A stretch of DNA of 64,000 nt from Clostridiales bacterium CCNA10. GTDB lineage: Bacteria; Bacillota; Clostridia; Oscillospirales; Oscillospiraceae. The DNA is taken from the NCBI GenBank assembly GCA_003573975.1, contig AP018533.1, forward strand, positions 2,604,319 to 2,668,318. The letters run 5' to 3'. The translations under genes were made by a program, and so were the position numbers. Shown piece after piece: positions 9,238 through 17,935 of this stretch. The notes beneath the pieces are model-generated. The model searched no databases. It saw nothing but the letters and a program-made list of their open reading frames with translations, and had not been told where the DNA came from. Position 1 is the stretch's first letter. Every line of letters begins with the position of its first letter.

Positions 9238-9915
9238 GTGGCTGAAACGATCCTTCTGGTGGAGGACGAGGAAAAGCTGGCCCGCATGGTGGAGCTGGAG
9301 CTTCGGTATGAGGGCTACGAGGTAGAAAAGGCCTTTGACGGCCGCACCGGCCTGGAGCGGGCCCTGTCCGGCAGCTTCGACCTGGTGCTGCTGGACATCA
9401 TGCTGCCCCAGCTGTCCGGCATGGAGGTGCTCCGCCGCCTGCGGCGGGAGCGCTCCACCCCCGTCATCATGCTCACCGCCCGGGACAGCGTCATCGATAA
9501 GGTCTCCGGTCTGGACTCAGGGGCGGACGACTATATCACAAAGCCCTTCGCCATCGAGGAGCTGCTGGCCCGGATCCGGGCCGCCCTGCGGAAGCGGACC
9601 GCCGCCCCGGAGGAGACCCTGCTCACCGCCGGCCCCCTGACCATGAATGTGGACAAGCATCAGGTCACCATGAAGGACCAGCCGGTGGAGCTGACCAAGA
9701 AGGAGTTCGACCTGCTGCGCCACCTGCTGGAAAACAAGGGGCACGTTCTCTCCCGGGAGACCCTGCTGGACAGCGTCTGGGGCTTTGACTTCGTGGGGGA
9801 GACCAACTCGGTGGATGTGTATATCCGCTTCCTCCGCAGCAAGCTGGACGAGGCCTTCGGCTTCAAGCTGATCCACACGGTGCGGGGCGTGGGCTACGTC
9901 ATCCGGGAGAACTGA
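9238..9915 (+). CDS. OmpR/PhoB-family response regulator
   Basis: This DNA-binding response regulator has 225 residues. The receiver domain holds the acidic pocket VEDEE at 8-12, the phospho-acceptor Asp53 in LLDIMLP, and the conserved Lys in ITKPF near 101. A winged-helix output domain follows with the LTKKEFDLLRHL and RGVGYVIR motifs. The start is GTG at 9238, supported by GAGGTG 8 bases upstream. The histidine kinase gene follows after 42 bases and is its likely partner. The regulated genes are not evident from this sequence. Confidence 0.92.
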   Translation: MAETILLVEDEEKLARMVELELRYEGYEVEKAFDGRTGLERALSGSFDLVLLDIMLPQLSGMEVLRRLRRERSTPVIMLTARDSVIDKVSGLDSGADDYITKPFAIEELLARIRAALRKRTAAPEETLLTAGPLTMNVDKHQVTMKDQPVELTKKEFDLLRHLLENKGHVLSRETLLDSVWGFDFVGETNSVDVYIRFLRSKLDEAFGFKLIHTVRGVGYVIREN

Positions 9916-9957
9916 CCCCTGCGCCCCAGACGTCCCCGCCCAGAAAGGAGGCCCGCC

Positions 9958-11412
9958 ATGCCAAAACGCCGCCACCGCTTCCAGGCCCCGCCCGCCCAGG
10001 ACCCCCTGCACGGAGCACGGTCCTCCCTGGTATTCCGCCTGAATTTCGGTTTTTTCTTCCGCCAGCTGGGCATCTTTTTTGTGATGGACCTGCTGTTGGT
10101 CATCATGGCCACCACCGGCCTGTTCCTTTGGGCAGAGAACCGCTGCGCCGATGTGGTGGCCCTGGTGGACGTCAGAGGGGTGCCCACCGCAGACGCCATC
10201 CCCTGGATGGAGGCCAGCGATTACAGCATCACCCCCCTGGACCGGGAGCCCCAGGGTGTCCCGGTCCCCTTCGACTGGCTGCGGATCCGCCGGGAGACCG
10301 CGGACGCCCTGCACCAGTACGACCTGATGCAGTACTACTCTGTGGAGCTGAAAAGCGCCGGGCAGCCCTATGCGGTCACGGTGGATCTCACCGGCGTCTC
10401 CGGCGCCCTGTGCTGGGCCGGGGCGGTGCTGCTCATCTGCCAGGGGCTGTCCCTGCTGACCAATCTGTTCCGGAACAACCGCTCCATCCACAAGGTCCTG
10501 AAACCCATCCAGGACCTGGCGGCCACCGCCGCCCGCCTGAACTCCATGACCCACATGTCCCGGCAGCAGCTGGAGGCCCTGGCCGGGGAGCTGGAGAAGA
10601 TCAACGCCAAGCACCTGGACAGCCGCATCGACCTGCCCGCCACCCAGAAGGAGCTGCGCGCCCTGGCCCAGGCCATCAACGCCATGCTGGACCGGATCAA
10701 CAAGGCGTACAGCGCCCAGATGCGCTTCGTCTCCGACGCCAGCCACGAGCTGCGCACCCCCATCGCCGTCATCCAGGGCTACGCCGCCCTTCTGGACCGC
10801 TGGGGCAAGGACGATCCCGAGGCCCTTCAGGAGTCCATCCACGCCATCCGCTCCGAGGCCAAGGCCATGGAGGAGCTGGTGGAGCAGCTCCTCTTCCTGG
10901 CCCGGGGGGACAACGACACCCAGCCGGTCAAGCCCGTGGCCTTCGACCTCACCGTCCTGGCCGGCGAGGTCCTGCGTGAGGAGGAGATGATCCACCAGGA
11001 CCGGGTGTTCCTCCCCCGCTGGGGAGAGGCCCCCATCCCGGTCCGGGCCGACCAGGGCCTCATCAAGCAGGTCATGCGCATCCTGATGGACAACAGCGTC
11101 AAATACAGCCCGCCGGATGGACGGGTCTATCTCCGGGTCACCGCCCAGGAGGGCTACGCCCGGGTCACCGTCCAGGACGAGGGCATGGGCATCGCTCCCC
11201 AGGGCATCCCCCACATCTTCGACCGCTTCTACCGCACCGACCAGTCCCGGGACCGCAGGACGGGGGGCACCGGCCTGGGCCTGTCCATCGCCAAGTGGAT
11301 CGTGGACCGGCACGGCGGCTGGTTCGAGGTGGTCTCACGGGAGGGCGTGGGCACCCGGATCTCCTTCCTCCTCCCCTCCGCGCCGGCTTCCACGGAAGAG
11401 GAGGCGCTCTGA
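9958..11412 (+). CDS. Membrane sensor histidine kinase
   Basis: The 484-residue protein has a basic N-terminus and a first transmembrane helix at about 36-58. An extracytoplasmic sensor of about 90 residues follows, then a second helix near 148-168 and a HAMP-like linker. The HisKA domain carries the phosphorylated His263 (SDASHELRTP). The HATPase domain has N box DNSVKYSP, G1 DEGMGI and G2 GTGLGLS. It forms a two-component pair with the regulator just upstream. The stop overlaps the next start by one base (TGATG), so the GIY-YIG gene is probably translationally coupled. Confidence 0.92.
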   Translation: MPKRRHRFQAPPAQDPLHGARSSLVFRLNFGFFFRQLGIFFVMDLLLVIMATTGLFLWAENRCADVVALVDVRGVPTADAIPWMEASDYSITPLDREPQGVPVPFDWLRIRRETADALHQYDLMQYYSVELKSAGQPYAVTVDLTGVSGALCWAGAVLLICQGLSLLTNLFRNNRSIHKVLKPIQDLAATAARLNSMTHMSRQQLEALAGELEKINAKHLDSRIDLPATQKELRALAQAINAMLDRINKAYSAQMRFVSDASHELRTPIAVIQGYAALLDRWGKDDPEALQESIHAIRSEAKAMEELVEQLLFLARGDNDTQPVKPVAFDLTVLAGEVLREEEMIHQDRVFLPRWGEAPIPVRADQGLIKQVMRILMDNSVKYSPPDGRVYLRVTAQEGYARVTVQDEGMGIAPQGIPHIFDRFYRTDQSRDRRTGGTGLGLSIAKWIVDRHGGWFEVVSREGVGTRISFLLPSAPASTEEEAL

Positions 11413-11690
11413 TGTACTTCGTCTATCTCCTCCGCTGTGCCGACGGCACCCTCTATACCGGCTGCACCAACGACCTGGACCGCCGCCTGGCCGCCCACAA
11501 CGCCGGAAAAGGGGCCAAATACACCCGCAGCCGCCGGCCGGTGGTCCTGGTCTACCGTGAGCAGGCGGCGGACCGCTCCGCCGCCCTCCGGCGGGAACGG
11601 GCCATCAAGCGGCTCACCCGGAAACAGAAGCTGGATCTGATCCAAAACAGCCCCGTTTTCGTCCCGGAACCGCCAGTTTTTTTGCAATAA
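11412..11690 (+). CDS. GIY-YIG nuclease domain protein (UPF0213/YhbQ-like)
   Basis: This 92-residue single-domain protein has the GIY-YIG core: YFVYLLRCADGTLYTG, then a conserved DLDRRLAAHN, then a helix with RRERAIKRLTRKQK that carries the metal-binding glutamate region. Such small standalone proteins are thought to act on DNA, but their cellular role is uncertain. The start overlaps the kinase stop. A promoter for the ribosomal genes begins 15 bases after its stop. Confidence 0.88.
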   Translation: MYFVYLLRCADGTLYTGCTNDLDRRLAAHNAGKGAKYTRSRRPVVLVYREQAADRSAALRRERAIKRLTRKQKLDLIQNSPVFVPEPPVFLQ

Positions 11691-11704
11691 TTCGCAAAAA
11701 GCTA

Positions 11705-11733
11705 TTGACATTGATTTTTCCCACTGATATAAT
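11705..11733 (+). promoter_or_regulatory. Consensus sigma-A promoter for rplU operon
   Basis: TTGACA (11705-11710) and TATAAT (11728-11733) both match consensus, with a 17-base spacer. It drives rplU-prp-rpmA. Confidence 0.93.
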
Positions 11734-11739
11734 TTTGTA

Positions 11740-11818
11740 GCCGCTTTGAGCGGGGTGAAAAGTGGAAGCTCCCCTTCCCTCCCGTAAGAGCGAGCCCGTA
11801 ATGAAGGAGTTGAATATC
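11740..11818 (+). ncRNA. Candidate L21 leader of rplU
   Basis: About 80 bases of transcribed leader lie between the promoter and the rplU start. They contain GC-rich pairing segments (CCGCTTTGAGCGG near the 5' end and purine/pyrimidine blocks after it). Firmicutes rplU leaders often carry the L21 autoregulatory element. Position and operon fit, but I cannot confirm the fold without a covariance model. Confidence 0.45.
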
Positions 11819-12130
11819 ATGCAGGCAATCATTGTGACCGGCGGCAAGCAGTACAAGGTGGCGGAGGGCGACACTCTGTTCATCGAGAAGCTGGAGGCCG
11901 AGGCCGGCCAGGAGATCGTGTTCGATCAGGTTCTGGCCATCCTGGACGGCGACAAGGCTACCTTCGGCGCTCCCGCCGTGGAGGGCGCTTCCGTGGCCGC
12001 CACCGTCGTGAAGAACGGCAAGGGCAAGAAGGTCCGCGTCTTCAAGTACACCCCCAAGAAGGGCTACCGGAAGCGTCAGGGCCACCGTCAGCCCTACACC
12101 AAGGTGCAGATCGGCGCCATCAAGGCCTGA
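11819..12130 (+). CDS. rplU: Large-subunit ribosomal protein bL21
   Basis: bL21 binds 23S rRNA in the 50S subunit. The 103-residue protein has the typical opening [14 protein letters not shown] and the basic C-terminal [15 protein letters not shown] block. ATG 11819 has GAAGGAG upstream, which decides against an in-frame ATG 57 bases earlier. It is first in the rplU-prp-rpmA order that is conserved in Firmicutes. Confidence 0.97.
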   Translation: MQAIIVTGGKQYKVAEGDTLFIEKLEAEAGQEIVFDQVLAILDGDKATFGAPAVEGASVAATVVKNGKGKKVRVFKYTPKKGYRKRQGHRQPYTKVQIGAIKA

Positions 12131-12133
12131 TTT

Positions 12134-12463
12134 ATGACCACCGCCACATTCCACACCGAAGGCCGCCGCATCACCGGCTTCACTGTCCAGGGACACAGCG
12201 GCTATGCCTCGGAGGGAGAGGACATCGTCTGTGCCGCGGTGACCAGCGCCGTGCGCCTGGCGGAGTGCGCCGTCAATGACGTACTCGGCCTGGAGGCTCC
12301 GGTGAAGGTGCGGCAGAAGGACGCGTCCATTACACTGAAGCTCCCCGCCCAGCTGGGACCGGCCAACGAGGATACCTGTCAGGTCCTCCTGACCGCCCTC
12401 ATGGTCCATCTGGTCCAGCTGGCGGAGGAATATCCCGACCATATTACCGTTTTGGAGGTGTAA
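12134..12463 (+). CDS. prp: Ribosomal-processing cysteine protease Prp
   Basis: Prp removes the N-terminal extension of ribosomal protein bL27 in Firmicutes and relatives. The 109-residue protein has the catalytic dyad His21 (GHSGYA) and Cys33 (DIVCAAV) at the spacing known for YsxB/Prp. It lies 3 bases after rplU and 4 bases before rpmA. The bL27 encoded next carries the matching cleavage motif, which supports the assignment. Confidence 0.93.
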   Translation: MTTATFHTEGRRITGFTVQGHSGYASEGEDIVCAAVTSAVRLAECAVNDVLGLEAPVKVRQKDASITLKLPAQLGPANEDTCQVLLTALMVHLVQLAEEYPDHITVLEV

Positions 12464-12467
12464 CACT

Positions 12468-12752
12468 ATGCTGAATATCGGTCTGCAGTTTTTCGCCCAT
12501 AAAAAGGGCGTTGGCTCCACCCGGAACGGCCGCGACTCTGAGTCCAAGCGTCTGGGCGTGAAGCGCGGCGACGGTCAGTTCGTGCTGGCCGGCAACATTC
12601 TGGTCCGGCAGCGCGGCACCCACATCCACCCCGGCGTGAACGTGGGCAAGGGCAGCGACGACACCCTGTTCGCCATGAAGTCCGGCAAGGTGAAGTTCGA
12701 GCGCCTGGGCAAGGACCGCAAGCAGGTCTCCATCATCGAGATCGCGCAGTAA
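12468..12752 (+). CDS. rpmA: Large-subunit ribosomal protein bL27 with cleavable N-terminus
   Basis: bL27 reaches the peptidyl-transferase centre of the 50S subunit. The 94-residue protein starts [14 protein letters not shown]. The nine residues before AHKKG form the extension that Prp removes in Staphylococcus aureus and other Firmicutes, with cleavage after FF. The rest is typical bL27 ([24 protein letters not shown]). A clear hairpin terminator follows. Confidence 0.97.
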   Translation: MLNIGLQFFAHKKGVGSTRNGRDSESKRLGVKRGDGQFVLAGNILVRQRGTHIHPGVNVGKGSDDTLFAMKSGKVKFERLGKDRKQVSIIEIAQ

Positions 12753-12761
12753 TCAAGCCAC

Positions 12762-12796
12762 AAAGCCGCAAACGATCACCGTTTGCGGCTCTTTTT
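12762..12796 (+). terminator. Intrinsic terminator after rpmA
   Basis: GCCGCAAACG/CGTTTGCGGC, a 10-bp perfect stem, is followed by CTTTTT. Confidence 0.9.
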
Positions 12797-12819
12797 ATCC
12801 GGAAAAGAGGTTTTCTTGT

Positions 12820-13242
12820 ATGGAATATCGCAAGTTTTCCCAGGGGTATGTCCTGCGTCTGGACCCCGGCGAGGAGATCGTCAGCTCCCTCACCCGGCTG
12901 GTGGAGGAGGAAGGCGTCCAGCTGGCCTCCGTCTCCGCCCTGGGGGCGGCCAACGACGTGACCATTGGTATCTTCAACACGGTGGAGAAGCAATACTACT
13001 CCCACCGGTATCAGGGGGATTATGAGATCTCCGCCCTGGTGGGCAATGTGACCCGGAAGGACGGGGCGCCCTATCTCCATCTCCACATCACCATCGGAAA
13101 CCCTGTGACCGGAGAGGTCCACGCGGGCCATCTCTCCTCCGCCACCATCAGCGCCACCCTGGAGCTCTTCCTCCAGGTCTGGGACGGGCAGGTGGGACGG
13201 AAGTTCAGCGATGCCGTGGGGCTCAATCTGCTGGAATTTTGA
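12820..13242 (+). CDS. PPC (DUF296) domain protein
   Basis: This 140-residue protein consists of a single PPC/DUF296 domain. The conserved ALGAAND strand is near 40-46. The metal-site histidines sit in HLHI (87, 89) and GHL (104), with the Gly-rich turn between. In plants the domain accompanies AT-hooks. Bacterial single-domain forms are trimeric, and their role is not settled. No AT-hook is present here. The gene lies between the rpmA terminator and obgE and may share transcription with obgE (33-base gap). Confidence 0.85.
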   Translation: MEYRKFSQGYVLRLDPGEEIVSSLTRLVEEEGVQLASVSALGAANDVTIGIFNTVEKQYYSHRYQGDYEISALVGNVTRKDGAPYLHLHITIGNPVTGEVHAGHLSSATISATLELFLQVWDGQVGRKFSDAVGLNLLEF

Positions 13243-13275
13243 ACCTGAACATCACACTGTAAGGAGGCGTTCTGT

Positions 13276-14556
13276 ATGGCAGCACCCTTTGTAGATACCG
13301 CAAAGATCACCGTCCGCTCCGGCAACGGCGGCAACGGCGTGGTCTCCTTCCACCGGGAAAAATATGTGGCCGCCGGCGGCCCGGACGGCGGCGACGGCGG
13401 CCGGGGCGGCAACGTGGTGGTCACAGTGGACGACCATATGTCCACCCTGATGGACTTCCGCTATAAGCGCAAGTACACCGCCGCCAACGGCACAGACGGA
13501 GGCGGCAAGCGCTGCACCGGCAGAAACGGCGCAGACCTGGTCCTGCGGGTCCCCCGGGGCACCATCATCCGGGACGCCGCCACCCAGGAGATCATCCACG
13601 ATATGTCGGATGACGCCCCCTTCATCCTCTGCCGGGGCGGCCGGGGCGGCTGGGGCAACCAGCACTTCGCCACCCCCACCAGGCAGGTCCCCCGCTTTGC
13701 CAAGGCTGGCTATCCCGGCGAGAGCCGCGAGGTGGTGCTGGAGCTGAAGCTGCTGGCCGATGTGGGGCTGGTGGGCTTCCCCAACGTGGGTAAGTCCACG
13801 CTGCTCAGCGTGGTCAGCCGGGCTCAGCCCAAGATCGCCAATTATCACTTCACCACCCTTTTCCCCAACCTGGGCGTGGTGTATGTGGAGGAGGGCATCT
13901 CCTTCGTCATGGCGGACATCCCCGGCATCATTGAGGGCGCCGCCGACGGCGCCGGACTGGGCCACGACTTTCTGCGCCACATCGACCGCTGCCGCCTGCT
14001 CATCCATGTGGTGGACGTCTCTGGCAGCGAGGGCCGGGACCCGGTGGAGGACTTCGAGGCCATCAACGCCGAGCTGAAGCAGTACTCCCCCGAGCTGGCC
14101 TCCCGCAAGATGATCGTGGCCGCCAACAAGACGGACATCATGGCCAATCCCGCCCTGCTGGACAAGTTCCGCGCCCACGTGGATGGCCTTGGGCTGGAAC
14201 TGTTTGAGATCTCCGCCGCAGCCCATCAGGGCACCCGGGAGCTGGTCAAAAAGGCCGCCCAGGAGCTGGCTCAGCTGCCCCCTGTGGCGGTGTATGAGCC
14301 CACCTATGTGGAGCGCCCCCCCGAGGTGGACACCTCCGGCGAGGTCTCCATCGAGAAGTACGACGACACCTGGGTGGTGGAGGCCTCCTGGCTCCAGCAT
14401 CTGATGGCCAACGTCAACTTCGGCGATTATGAGAGCCGCAACTGGTTCGACCGCAAGCTGCGGGAGTCCGGCCTGTTCGACAGGCTGGAGGCCATGGGCA
14501 TCCAGGACGGGGACATTGTCTCCCTGTACGACCTGGAGTTCGAGTATCAGCGCTGA
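13276..14556 (+). CDS. obgE: Obg/CgtA GTPase
   Basis: This essential GTPase is involved in 50S assembly and growth control. The 426 residues comprise the Gly-rich Obg fold (1-158), a G domain with G1 GFPNVGKS at 167-174, the DIPGIIEGA G3 region and NKTD G4, and a C-terminal OCT domain (about 340-426). The ATG follows AAGGAGG. Clustering after rplU-rpmA is the common arrangement in bacteria. A long-stem terminator follows. Confidence 0.97.
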   Translation: MAAPFVDTAKITVRSGNGGNGVVSFHREKYVAAGGPDGGDGGRGGNVVVTVDDHMSTLMDFRYKRKYTAANGTDGGGKRCTGRNGADLVLRVPRGTIIRDAATQEIIHDMSDDAPFILCRGGRGGWGNQHFATPTRQVPRFAKAGYPGESREVVLELKLLADVGLVGFPNVGKSTLLSVVSRAQPKIANYHFTTLFPNLGVVYVEEGISFVMADIPGIIEGAADGAGLGHDFLRHIDRCRLLIHVVDVSGSEGRDPVEDFEAINAELKQYSPELASRKMIVAANKTDIMANPALLDKFRAHVDGLGLELFEISAAAHQGTRELVKKAAQELAQLPPVAVYEPTYVERPPEVDTSGEVSIEKYDDTWVVEASWLQHLMANVNFGDYESRNWFDRKLRESGLFDRLEAMGIQDGDIVSLYDLEFEYQR

Positions 14557-14582
14557 GCCGGTCGGTTTCTTTTCTGCTGACA

Positions 14583-14626
14583 CAAAAAATATGGCATCCA
14601 AACTGAGTTTGGATGCCATATTTTTA
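14583..14626. terminator. Bidirectional terminator between obgE and pflB
   Basis: ATATGGCATCCAAACT pairs with its inverted copy, with A-rich and T-rich flanks on the two sides, between convergent genes. Confidence 0.92.
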
Positions 14627-14653
14627 TTGCCCGGTCTTGCCGCGCGTTCCCGC

Positions 14654-16891
14654 TCAGATCGCGCTGTGGAAGGTGCGCTGGATGACCTCCAGCTGCTGCT
14701 CCCGGGACAGGCGGCTGAAATTCACCGCATAGCCGGACACCCGGATGGTCAGGCTGGGGTACTGCTCGGGATGCTCCATGGCGTCGATGAGGGTCTCACG
14801 CCGGAGGACGTTCACGTTCAGATGGTGGGCCCCCTGGCAGAAGTAGCCGTCCAGAATGGAGACCAGGTTGCTCTCCCGCTGCGCCTCATCCTTACCCAGG
14901 GCCTCGGGGACAATGGAGAAGGTGTTGGAGACTCCGTCCTGACACACATCCCGATAGGGGATCTTGGCCACAGAGTTCAGGCTGGCCAGGGCTCCGTTCA
15001 CATCCCGGCCATGCATGGGGTTGGCGCCGGGGGCCAGAGGCTCGCCCAGCTTGCGGCCGTCAGGGGTGGAGCCGGTCTTTTTCCCGTACATCACGTTGGA
15101 GGTGATGGTCAGGGCGGACAGGGTGTGCTTGGCTCCCCGGTACAGGGGATGCTTCTTCAGCTCCTGAGAGAAGGTGCGCACCACATAGACCGCCTCGTCG
15201 TCCGCCCGGTCGTCGTCGTTTCCGTACTTGGGGAAGTCGCCCTCGGTGACGAAGTCCACGGCGATCCCCTGCTCGTTGCGGATGGGGCGCACCCTGGCGT
15301 ACCGGATGGCGGAGAGGGAGTCGGCGGCCACAGACAGGCCGGCGATGCCGAAGGCGGTAAGGCGCTCCACCTTGGTATCATGGAGGGCCATCTGGCTGGC
15401 CTCATAGGCGTACTTGTCATGCATATAGTGGATGATATTCACCGTGTCGGCGTACAGCTCTGCGGCATAGGCCAGCACCTTGTTGTAATTCTCCCGGACC
15501 TTCTCATAGTCCAGCACCTCGTCGGTGATGGGCTGGATGCCGGGGACGATCCGGGCCCCGGACCGCTCATCCACGCCGCCGTTGATGGCGTACAGCAGGC
15601 ACTTGGCAATGTTGCACCGGGCCCCGAAGAACTGCATCTGCTTCCCCACCGCCATGGCGGACACACAGCAGGCAATCGCGTAGTCATCTCCGTACACCGG
15701 GCGCATGACATCATCATTTTCATACTGAATGGAGTCCGTGGCAATGGACATCTTGGCGCAGTAGCGCTTAAAGCCCTCAGGGAGATGCTCGGACCAGAGG
15801 ACGGTGAGGTTGGGCTCGGGCGCACTGCCCAGGTTGGTGAGGGTGTGCAGATAGCGGAAGGAGGTGCGGGTGACCAGGGTCTTTCCCCCGATGCTCATGC
15901 CGCCGATGGACTCGGTGACCCAGGTGGGGTCGCCGCCGAAGAGCTCGTTGTACTCCGGGGTGCGCAGATGGCGCACCAGGCGCAGCTTGATAATGAACTG
16001 GTCCACCAGCTCCTGGGCCTCTTCCTCGGTGATGACCCCGTTCTCCAGGTCCCGCTGGAGATAGATGTCCACAAAGGTAGAGGTGCGGCCCAGAGAGGTG
16101 GCCGCCCCGTTGTTCTCCTTGATGCCCGCCAGATAGGCCATATACAGGGCCTGGATGGCGTCATGGGCGTTGGCGGCGGGCCTGGACAGGTCCACCCCAT
16201 AGTGGGAGGCCATATCCTTCATCTTCCCCAGGGCGCGGATCTGCTCGGAGACCTCCTCCCGCAGGCGGATGCGCTCCTCTCCCATGGGGCCGTCCAGCTC
16301 CTCCAGGTCCCGCTTTTTCCACTCGATCAGGCGGTCCACGCCGTACAGGGCCACCCGGCGGTAGTCGCCGATGATGCGGCCCCGTCCGTAGGCGTCAGGC
16401 AGGCCGGTGAGCAGGCCCGCGTGACGGGCGGCCCGGGTGCGCTCCGGATAGGCGTCAAAGACGCCCTCGTTGTGGGTCTTGCGGTACTCGGTGAAGTGGG
16501 CCTCGATCTCCGGGTCCAGCTGATAGCCGTACTGCTCCAGGGCGGACTTGGCCATACGGGTCCCGCCGTACAGGTTGACGATGCGCTTCAGAGGAGCATC
16601 CGTCTGAAGGCCCACGATGACCTCGTTCTCCCTGTCGATATAGCCGGGGGCGTAGTTATCGATGCCGGACACCCGGTGGGTGTCCACATCCAGGATCCCG
16701 TCCTTCAGCTCCCGGAGCAGCAGCTCCTCGCACCGCTTCCACACCGCCTTCGTACGCTGGGTGGGCCCGGCCAAAAAGGCGTCGTCCCCCAAATAAGGGG
16801 TCCAGTTCTTCTGTATAAAGGAACGTACATCAATGGAGCGTTGCCACTCTCCGGCGGCAAAGCCGTTCCATGCCTGATCCTGCATCACCAT
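14654..16891 (-). CDS. pflB: Formate C-acetyltransferase (pyruvate formate-lyase)
   Basis: This enzyme converts pyruvate and CoA to acetyl-CoA and formate in the anaerobic cytoplasm. The 745 residues match true PFL length. The adjacent active-site cysteines are at 408-409 (ACCVSAM), and the glycyl-radical site is RVSGYAV with Gly720 close to the C-terminus. ATG 16891 has GAGGAGG 8 bases upstream. The activase gene lies immediately upstream on the same strand, the reverse of the usual pflB-pflA order. Both appear to be controlled by a ZTP riboswitch. Confidence 0.96.
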   Translation of the reverse strand: MVMQDQAWNGFAAGEWQRSIDVRSFIQKNWTPYLGDDAFLAGPTQRTKAVWKRCEELLLRELKDGILDVDTHRVSGIDNYAPGYIDRENEVIVGLQTDAPLKRIVNLYGGTRMAKSALEQYGYQLDPEIEAHFTEYRKTHNEGVFDAYPERTRAARHAGLLTGLPDAYGRGRIIGDYRRVALYGVDRLIEWKKRDLEELDGPMGEERIRLREEVSEQIRALGKMKDMASHYGVDLSRPAANAHDAIQALYMAYLAGIKENNGAATSLGRTSTFVDIYLQRDLENGVITEEEAQELVDQFIIKLRLVRHLRTPEYNELFGGDPTWVTESIGGMSIGGKTLVTRTSFRYLHTLTNLGSAPEPNLTVLWSEHLPEGFKRYCAKMSIATDSIQYENDDVMRPVYGDDYAIACCVSAMAVGKQMQFFGARCNIAKCLLYAINGGVDERSGARIVPGIQPITDEVLDYEKVRENYNKVLAYAAELYADTVNIIHYMHDKYAYEASQMALHDTKVERLTAFGIAGLSVAADSLSAIRYARVRPIRNEQGIAVDFVTEGDFPKYGNDDDRADDEAVYVVRTFSQELKKHPLYRGAKHTLSALTITSNVMYGKKTGSTPDGRKLGEPLAPGANPMHGRDVNGALASLNSVAKIPYRDVCQDGVSNTFSIVPEALGKDEAQRESNLVSILDGYFCQGAHHLNVNVLRRETLIDAMEHPEQYPSLTIRVSGYAVNFSRLSREQQLEVIQRTFHSAI

Positions 16892-16949
16892 AATAGAATC
16901 CTCCTCTGCATCTATACTATAATCATTCAATTCTCAGTTGGTATCGATT

Positions 16950-17666
16950 TTACCCATTCAAATCGGAAAACCAGCGTTCCTGCAGCTGCCGGCACAGCTC
17001 CGGGTCCATGGCGGGGACCTCTGCCAGAGGATCTGTACGGCCCAGCCCCCGGTATTTTTCTGCCCCCAGCTTGTGGAAGGGGAGCAGTTCTACCTTTTGC
17101 ACATTGGGAAGGTCGTCCACATACCTCCGCAGGGCGGCCAGATGCTCCTCCTGATCGGTGAGTCCGGGGACCACCACATGGCGCACCCACATGGGCGTCC
17201 CCGCCCGGCGCACAGCCTCCACAAAGGCAAGCGTCCGCTCCATGGAGCGTCCCGTCACCCTCTGGTATTCCTCCGGGGCCTCGTGCTTCACATCATAGAG
17301 GAGCAGATCGGTGCGGCTCAGGATGGCCTCATACTCCCCCAGGCCCGCCCCAGAGGTGTCCAGGCAGGTGTGGACCCCGGCCTTGCGGAGCCGTGCCAGG
17401 CACTCCGCCAGGAACTCCGGCTGGAACAGCGGCTCCCCGCCGGAAAAGGTCACCCCGCCGCCGGAGCGGTCGAAGTAGGGCCGGAAGCGCAGCAGCCGGC
17501 GGACCAGAGCCTCCGGCTCCACCGCCTCGCCACCCTCCGCCGTCTGAGTATCCGGATTGTGGCAGTAGAGGCACCGGAGGGGACAGCCCTGAAGAAATAC
17601 CACGCAGCGCACGCCGGGACCGTCCACCAGGCCCATGCTTTCCATGGAATGGATATATCCGGTCAA
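16950..17666 (-). CDS. pflA: Pyruvate formate-lyase activating enzyme (radical SAM)
   Basis: This enzyme installs the glycyl radical on PflB using S-adenosylmethionine and a [4Fe-4S] cluster. The 238-residue protein has the cluster motif Cys28-x3-Cys32-x2-Cys35, the VDGPGVR motif before it, and FSGGEPLFQ for SAM binding. The start is TTG at 17666 with GGAGG 8 bases upstream; no ATG with a ribosome site fits. It precedes pflB by 58 bases, so both share one transcript behind the riboswitch. It might also activate other glycyl-radical enzymes, but nrdD normally has its own activase, which is not in this window. Confidence 0.94.
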   Translation of the reverse strand: MTGYIHSMESMGLVDGPGVRCVVFLQGCPLRCLYCHNPDTQTAEGGEAVEPEALVRRLLRFRPYFDRSGGGVTFSGGEPLFQPEFLAECLARLRKAGVHTCLDTSGAGLGEYEAILSRTDLLLYDVKHEAPEEYQRVTGRSMERTLAFVEAVRRAGTPMWVRHVVVPGLTDQEEHLAALRRYVDDLPNVQKVELLPFHKLGAEKYRGLGRTDPLAEVPAMDPELCRQLQERWFSDLNG

Positions 17667-17704
17667 AAGGGATCCCTCCTGTTCTGAAAAACGGGGATTG
17701 GGCT

Positions 17705-17751
17705 AAAAAAGGGCGCAAAAAAGCCGCCCCTCCGGGCCCTCCTCGGCGCCC
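17705..17751 (-). terminator. Terminator in the ZTP riboswitch expression platform
   Basis: On the minus strand GGGCGC (17751-17746) can pair with GCGCCC (17716-17711), followed by T6. The 5' arm uses the UGGGC bases that end the aptamer, so ligand binding and terminator formation should exclude each other. Confidence 0.7.
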
Positions 17752-17818
17752 AGACGGTCGGCATACATGACGATCATACTCCCCGTGGTTCCACCACTTC
17801 CGTCAGTCATATGATCCG
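17748..17818 (-). ncRNA. ZTP (pfl motif) riboswitch
   Basis: On the minus strand the aptamer reads P1 GATCATA, then TGACTGACGG, a GTGGTGGAACCAC hairpin, GGGGAG, and P1' TATGATC. A linker follows, then CCGTCTGGGC, whose CCGTC pairs with GACGG as the pseudoknot. These are the hallmark elements of the pfl RNA that binds ZMP/ZTP. It starts about where the promoter predicts transcription to begin and lies upstream of pflA-pflB. High ZTP, meaning low 10-formyl-tetrahydrofolate, should allow read-through. Confidence 0.93.
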
Positions 17819-17823
17819 CGCTC

Positions 17824-17853
17824 AGAATACAACAGCGCTCCGTCCCTTGTCAA
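17824..17853 (-). promoter_or_regulatory. Sigma-A promoter for the ZTP riboswitch-pflAB transcript
   Basis: On the minus strand TTGACA (17853-17848), an 18-base spacer and TATTCT (17829-17824) place the start at about 17817, the first bases of the aptamer. The -35 box lies inside the loop of the hairpin that ends the upstream symporter gene. Confidence 0.8.
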
Positions 17854-17870
17854 GGGGCGGAGCGCTGTTT
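17831..17870. terminator. Hairpin after the symporter gene, overlapping the pfl promoter
   Basis: AACAGCGCTCCG pairs with CGGAGCGCTGTT (12 bp). It follows the stop of the symporter gene by about 65 bases. The minus-strand tail is only partly T-rich (GTTGTATTCT), so termination strength is uncertain. Confidence 0.6.
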
Positions 17871-17935
17871 CAGCATTTTTGACAAAGAACTGCCTGGAGC
17901 AGGCGGGCGCTTTCCGGTCAGAACGCCCGGTCCGG

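Noticed and set aside
14429-17161. 910-residue open frame opposite pflB
   Set aside because: Antisense to pflB and overlapping the obgE end and terminator; composition of a codon shadow.
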